64,000 nucleotides of DNA from a virus: positions 1 through 64,000 of the IMG/VR virus record IMGVR_UViG_3300010396_000009; one strand, given 5' to 3'. The translations under genes and the position numbers were made by a program. Of the stretch, positions 60,752 through 64,000 are shown piece by piece (position 1 is the stretch's first letter; every line of letters begins with the position of its first letter). Below the pieces are notes generated by a model that made no database searches, was not told the DNA's origin, and saw only the letters and a program-made list of their open reading frames with translations.

Positions 60752-61111
60752 TTATACCTCCTGTATAGAAAAATCTAACTGATGAAACGCAGAGTCCTTC
60801 GAGCCGCGGCCGCGCCCCTGAGCTTTCTTGCCTCCAGGGAGAAGCCTCTGTCGTAACATCCGAGTTACTTCTCGGATGTTACTCCTGGTCATCAGCTTAT
60901 AGGTGACCCTGAGCGTACTATCTGATTGTATCTTCCCAGCGAAGCCCATGCTCGCCAATATACCGGCGATCTGCTTGTCCTGAGCAGGGTCTTCCGTAAA
61001 CCAGGATATGACATAGCTGTGATCAGTGGGTGCATACCGACGACCGGACGTGTCATGGGCCTGGTATGGCTCGTACTTGTAGGGCTCGCCGGGTATTGAC
61101 TTTCGCGGCAT
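60752..61111 (-). CDS. Unknown small basic protein
   Basis: 119 residues. Beta-alpha-beta-like core (SYVISWFTEDPAQDKQIAGI) and a basic C-terminal half (LRQRLLPGGKKAQGRGRGS). Its core resembles in style the small alpha/beta units in the 1399-residue protein. No family recognised. Confidence 0.6.
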   Translation of the reverse strand: MPRKSIPGEPYKYEPYQAHDTSGRRYAPTDHSYVISWFTEDPAQDKQIAGILASMGFAGKIQSDSTLRVTYKLMTRSNIREVTRMLRQRLLPGGKKAQGRGRGSKDSAFHQLDFSIQEV

Positions 61112-61456
61112 TTATTTCTTCGGCTGTGATGATGCCAGCTTAGATTCGATGAGAGCCAGGATCTGCTGCTTCTGGTCCTCGGTGAAGCCCTTGGGCGCGG
61201 GTGCAGCGGTGACTTCTGGCCAGTGCCAGCTCATTGGACGCTGCGCGGTCTGATCCTCTGGGATCCCCTGAATGCCGGGCGACGGTCCGCCCATTGGGTC
61301 CCAAAGTCCGATATTAAGCAATGTACCGTCCTTGGCCGGGTCAGAGCGATGGGCTCCCGGCGGATGAACGTATGTGACTATCGCAGGAACATGTTCCGGG
61401 CTGTTGGGGTACAGGCGAACGTGGATGATGCGACCGATTGTGGGAGTTTGAGACAT
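61112..61456 (-). CDS. Unknown small protein
   Basis: About 114 residues from the ATG at 61456 (an ATG at 61462 is also possible; AAAGG precedes both). Pro/Gly-rich with DPMGGPSPGIQG. GTCCTAT repeat in the leader. The C-terminal helix is KGFTEDQKQQILALIESKLA. Confidence 0.6.
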   Translation of the reverse strand: MSQTPTIGRIIHVRLYPNSPEHVPAIVTYVHPPGAHRSDPAKDGTLLNIGLWDPMGGPSPGIQGIPEDQTAQRPMSWHWPEVTAAPAPKGFTEDQKQQILALIESKLASSQPKK

Positions 61457-61470
61457 TGACATAGGACCTT

Positions 61471-61920
61471 TCAATTATAGAGATCTACTACTCGAGTACC
61501 TACTACGTGCTTTCCATCTGGGCCGCGTATATCAAACTCTATCTTCTTGGTGTGGCTATGAGCCCAGTGACGGATAAAAGACTCTGCGTACTGCATCCCG
61601 GACGCTGTGCACTCTACGTAGATGCTCTCATCCACCGTTAAGTCATATATTCTTATGAAGCTGTGAACGAAGGCCTCGCTCATGGCAAAGCCCCGCTTAT
61701 CGAAATTTTTTGGTGTCTTCTTGGGCAGCTTGATAAGACCCATCTTTATCAGAGTCTCCCCATGATCATCACCATGACAGCTGATCCAGCTGCCTGATGG
61801 AGTTAACCATCCTGAGTCAGTGCCGATGCTCACACCGCTAAGCGATACCTCACGCTGCTTAATAGCAGACATTACTCTGCGATGCTTATAATACTGCTGA
61901 TGCCGCGAGAAGCCAGACAT
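61471..61920 (-). CDS. Unknown protein
   Basis: 149 residues. N-terminal His/Tyr/Arg-rich (RHQQYYKHRRV), C-terminal alpha/beta segment. No family recognised. Directly after the radical SAM gene, with 2 nt between. Confidence 0.62.
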   Translation of the reverse strand: MSGFSRHQQYYKHRRVMSAIKQREVSLSGVSIGTDSGWLTPSGSWISCHGDDHGETLIKMGLIKLPKKTPKNFDKRGFAMSEAFVHSFIRIYDLTVDESIYVECTASGMQYAESFIRHWAHSHTKKIEFDIRGPDGKHVVGTRVVDLYN

Positions 61921-61922
61921 GC

Positions 61923-62876
61923 TTAAAGTGTTACTCCGGTTACTCGACGAACGACGTGGCTGTAGGACATCTTATGATCACAGCTATTACAGTTCGGCAA
62001 ATCGCGCCTCTTGTCCTGCAGATGGGCGCGGTAGCGAAACATGATCTCTGAGTTCCATACCTGATCAATAGTTTGATGATTCAAATCACCGATGAATACC
62101 GCATCGTCCTGTGTCTGGTCAATCGCGCAGCAGAGCGGCACTCGCCCATCATATTGGATGACGAGATGTCGATGCGGCCTGGCGCAGTGCGTCTGCGGGG
62201 CGCTTGCGGCGTGTCCCTTTGAGTGGAAGCTGTCGAACGAGTGAGCGTTCTCTGGGCGATCACTGCGCATGTCACTGATGCAAAGAAAGCGACCGCGAGA
62301 ATTATGACGGCGATACTTATGATCAGTACGACACCACAGATCATGAGCTCGCCCAGTGCTGTCAATGCTCTCATACAGTTCCTTCTGCTTGATCCCGGCA
62401 TCACCAAGATCATAGATGTTTAGGTTGATCACGTTGACGCCAGAGTCAAAGATATCGGTGATCCGGTCAACCATCGCTATTATTTGGTCTCGCGGGCCTC
62501 TGGTGATCGTGTCTCCGTTCGTCGAGACATAGATAGTGCAGTCAGGGCAAGCTCGGCGAAGACGCATAGCCCAGCTAGAATCATCAGACGAAAACAGTCG
62601 CTTGTCAAGAGTAGGCTCGTTTAGTAAAAACAATTGGATGCATCCATCGAACTGATGCTCGCGCAGCTGATCACAGATGCTCGTGAACAGCTCCTCGCTC
62701 ATCAATTTTTGATTGGGCCTGGGAATGTCACCACCGAATCCGCTGATGGGACAGAAACTGCAGCGTCGATTGCAGTAGGCGCTCGTCTCAATACTGAAGC
62801 GATTTGGCCAGGGATAGAACTCCCCTTTTGAGAAGTCCACCGGCGGCTCGTGCATCACGTCGAAAAATGAAGCCAT
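61923..62876 (-). CDS. Radical SAM/SPASM protein
   Basis: 317 residues. CNRRCSFC at about 34-41 gives the CxxxCxxC cluster site. The C-terminal half has CCAIDQTQD and LPNCNSCDHKM, typical SPASM cluster cysteines, which in known members bind extra Fe-S clusters and modify peptides, proteins or sugars. Second radical SAM in the window, far from the first. It stands among virion genes; substrate unknown. Confidence 0.85.
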   Translation of the reverse strand: MASFFDVMHEPPVDFSKGEFYPWPNRFSIETSAYCNRRCSFCPISGFGGDIPRPNQKLMSEELFTSICDQLREHQFDGCIQLFLLNEPTLDKRLFSSDDSSWAMRLRRACPDCTIYVSTNGDTITRGPRDQIIAMVDRITDIFDSGVNVINLNIYDLGDAGIKQKELYESIDSTGRAHDLWCRTDHKYRRHNSRGRFLCISDMRSDRPENAHSFDSFHSKGHAASAPQTHCARPHRHLVIQYDGRVPLCCAIDQTQDDAVFIGDLNHQTIDQVWNSEIMFRYRAHLQDKRRDLPNCNSCDHKMSYSHVVRRVTGVTL

Positions 62877-63028
62877 TACTTCCCCAGAAGGATCAGCACC
62901 CCGGCAGATAAGGCTAGGAGTCCCATGATAATGTGCTCGGCCTCGAACCGAAAGTTAGTCAACGACAAGATCCCAGTCAAGATCAGCCATACGCACAGAA
63001 GAATAACACCAAATGATCTGTTGCTCAT
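62876..63028 (-). CDS. Small two-helix membrane protein
   Basis: 50 residues from the ATG at 63028. Two hydrophobic segments: GVILLCVWLILTGILSL and IIMGLLALSAGVLILLG. A small holin-like membrane protein is possible. Its promoter ends 9 nt before the start codon, so the mRNA may be almost leaderless. Confidence 0.6.
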   Translation of the reverse strand: MSNRSFGVILLCVWLILTGILSLTNFRFEAEHIIMGLLALSAGVLILLGK

Positions 63029-63037
63029 GATAACTCC

Positions 63038-63066
63038 ATTATAATGATTATTCTTCGCTTTGTACA
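63038..63066 (-). promoter_or_regulatory. sigma70-type promoter, TGTACA-N17-TATAAT
   Basis: Minus strand: TGTACA at 63066-63061, 17 nt, TATAAT at 63043-63038. The ATG of the membrane-protein gene lies only 9 nt past the TATAAT, so a start site 6-8 nt downstream leaves almost no leader. Confidence 0.7.
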
Positions 63067-63767
63067 GCTGCTTCCTCTGGATTAGAGGGAATCGTCTCAT
63101 CCATGGCGATGGCATCTCTGTCAGGCGTAAGCGATGTGCCCTCCACGTCGATGCCCTTCACAGAGAGCTTGGTCCGGATCAGCTCCTCGAATTCCTTCAC
63201 GCGATAGTCGTCGCCCCACACCTCCCAGGCCGAGTGAGCGATGGCGGAGATCACGGATGTCATGGCCTGGGCGAAGGCGCCGTTGAGCCGGGTCTTCAGC
63301 TCCTGGATGTCACCGGCTTTGCCGGCCATGTCGGCGACCTCACGAAGCTTCGATGACATCATTTGGCCAGTGAGGAGCTTCATCTCTGTGATCTTGGCCT
63401 CAGTTTCAGGAGTGACAGGCATCTCCAGTACCTTGGCGTACTCGGCCACGGCGTCCCCGGCAGTTATGCGCATCAGGGACAATTCTTCGGTGAGGTCCAG
63501 GTTGTCGAGCGAGCCCATCTCCTCAACGACCTCCTCCATTTTCGCCGCCAGCGTGGGGCGAAGTGACTTAAGATAGAATCGAGACATGTATCTTCCCCTG
63601 TGCCCCTTATGGTCCGCCGAGTACATGTGCTGGCTGCATCTGGGCGGATCAGAGTCAGCCTCGGATTCATAGCGGCACCGGCGCCCCTTCAGAGAAGACG
63701 TCACCATGGCGGTGCAGCGCTCGACTGTGCTGTAGCGATTGTGAAGGGTCCTGGTTACGTCGCTCAT
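63048..63767 (-). CDS. Possible terminase small subunit or packaging protein
   Basis: 239 residues. The N-terminus has ERCTAMVTSSLKGRRC followed by CSQHM, the Cys/Cys/Cys/His pattern common in phage terminase-small-subunit-type proteins. The rest is helical and acidic. Placement ahead of the virion operon fits, but the distance to the large subunit (about 8 kb) is long. Confidence 0.5.
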   Translation of the reverse strand: MSDVTRTLHNRYSTVERCTAMVTSSLKGRRCRYESEADSDPPRCSQHMYSADHKGHRGRYMSRFYLKSLRPTLAAKMEEVVEEMGSLDNLDLTEELSLMRITAGDAVAEYAKVLEMPVTPETEAKITEMKLLTGQMMSSKLREVADMAGKAGDIQELKTRLNGAFAQAMTSVISAIAHSAWEVWGDDYRVKEFEELIRTKLSVKGIDVEGTSLTPDRDAIAMDETIPSNPEEAAVQSEE

Positions 63768-63777
63768 CTTATTTCCC

Positions 63778-64000
63778 TAGGCTAAGCACAGCTCCCTGGC
63801 TAATTCAAGAGCCTCCTGATACCGCGTCTTCATCTGCCCTATTGTAAGGGGTGGATCGTAGTGATCTGCGATTTCTCGCAAGGTGCAGTTCTGCAGTAGG
63901 TGCCACCTGAGGATGTTAGCCGCCTCCTTAGGTAATGAGTCCAGGACAAGCGACACCTCAGCTATGGTCTCAGCTGTCTTAACTGTGGCGCCGTCGTCTC
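63778..64000 (-). CDS. Sigma-factor region 4-like protein (C-terminal part)
   Basis: The frame runs off the right edge; only the last 73 residues are seen. LPKEAANILRWHLLQNCTLREIADHY followed by QMKTRYQEALELARELC matches the helix-turn-helix of sigma70 region 4. It could be a phage sigma factor for late transcription or another HTH protein. The 5' end is outside the window. Confidence 0.5.

Noticed and set aside
61474-61479. Minus-strand TATAAT near 61474
   Set aside because: Lies in coding sequence and has no matching -35 box.
1-64000. tRNA genes, CRISPR arrays, integrase or attachment sites
   Set aside because: None was seen on reading both strands; no repeat-spacer pattern and no recombinase-like protein. 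Small divergent tRNAs cannot be excluded without a covariance scan.

Overview
The window is a section of a tailed bacteriophage genome (Caudoviricetes, siphovirus-like). It carries a large terminase, portal, capsid protease with scaffold, a lambda-gpE-like major capsid protein, a tail tube, a tail chaperone with a programmed frameshift and a tape measure. It also has a phage replication set (family A DNA polymerase, primase-helicase, ATP-dependent ligase, SNF2-like helicase) and nucleotide-metabolism enzymes. I see no integrase, recombinase, repressor cassette, tRNA or CRISPR array, so nothing here argues for lysogeny. The host cannot be named from sequence. A CsrA homologue, consensus-like sigma70-type promoters and a boxA-like element show a bacterial host, but no more than that.

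Every gene but one reads leftward (minus strand). From right to left the order is: a sigma-region-4-like protein and a possible small terminase subunit (64000-63048); small virion proteins and a radical SAM enzyme (62876-60353); a 1399-residue multidomain protein with JAMM-like and HU-like domains (59979-55780); terminase, portal and associated proteins (55805-51267); a block of membrane, lipoprotein, protease and secreted-methyltransferase genes (51252-46673); fibre-like proteins (46672-43712); the head module (43508-38487); the tail module (38481-32775); a mucin-like Thr/Cys/Trp-rich protein (32778-30889) and a glycan-type cassette of glycosyltransferases, methyltransferases and a radical SAM protein (30860-23892). 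Then come replication and nucleotide metabolism (23821-13334) and an early region of many small, mostly unknown genes with translationally coupled ATGA overlaps (12492-1), among them CsrA, a zincin-like protein, HTH and ribbon-helix-helix proteins, dCMP deaminase, helicase, ligase and a frameshifted DUF6745 gene.

The only rightward gene is an AT-rich HNH endonuclease relic at 12813-13337, next to the DNA polymerase gene. It follows an AT-rich segment bearing a 12-bp inverted repeat. Just downstream of the neighbouring leftward gene lies about 390 bp without a convincing gene. It is packed with perfect hairpins and holds a near-consensus boxA antitermination motif, positioned to act on the long early operon.

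Regulation is unusually legible. Seven sites share a TGTACA-like -35 box, exactly 17 nt of spacer and TATAAT, all facing left. Many leaders carry the repeat CCTATGTCCTAT, and strong hairpins without T-tracts follow several early genes. A thymidylate-synthase-family enzyme with Asp where dUMP enzymes have Asn, together with a dNMP kinase, a C5-cytosine methyltransferase and a MazG-like protein, suggests modified cytosine in the phage DNA. The glycosyltransferase and radical SAM cassette beside a Thr-rich virion protein suggests decoration of that protein or of another virion or host glycan.
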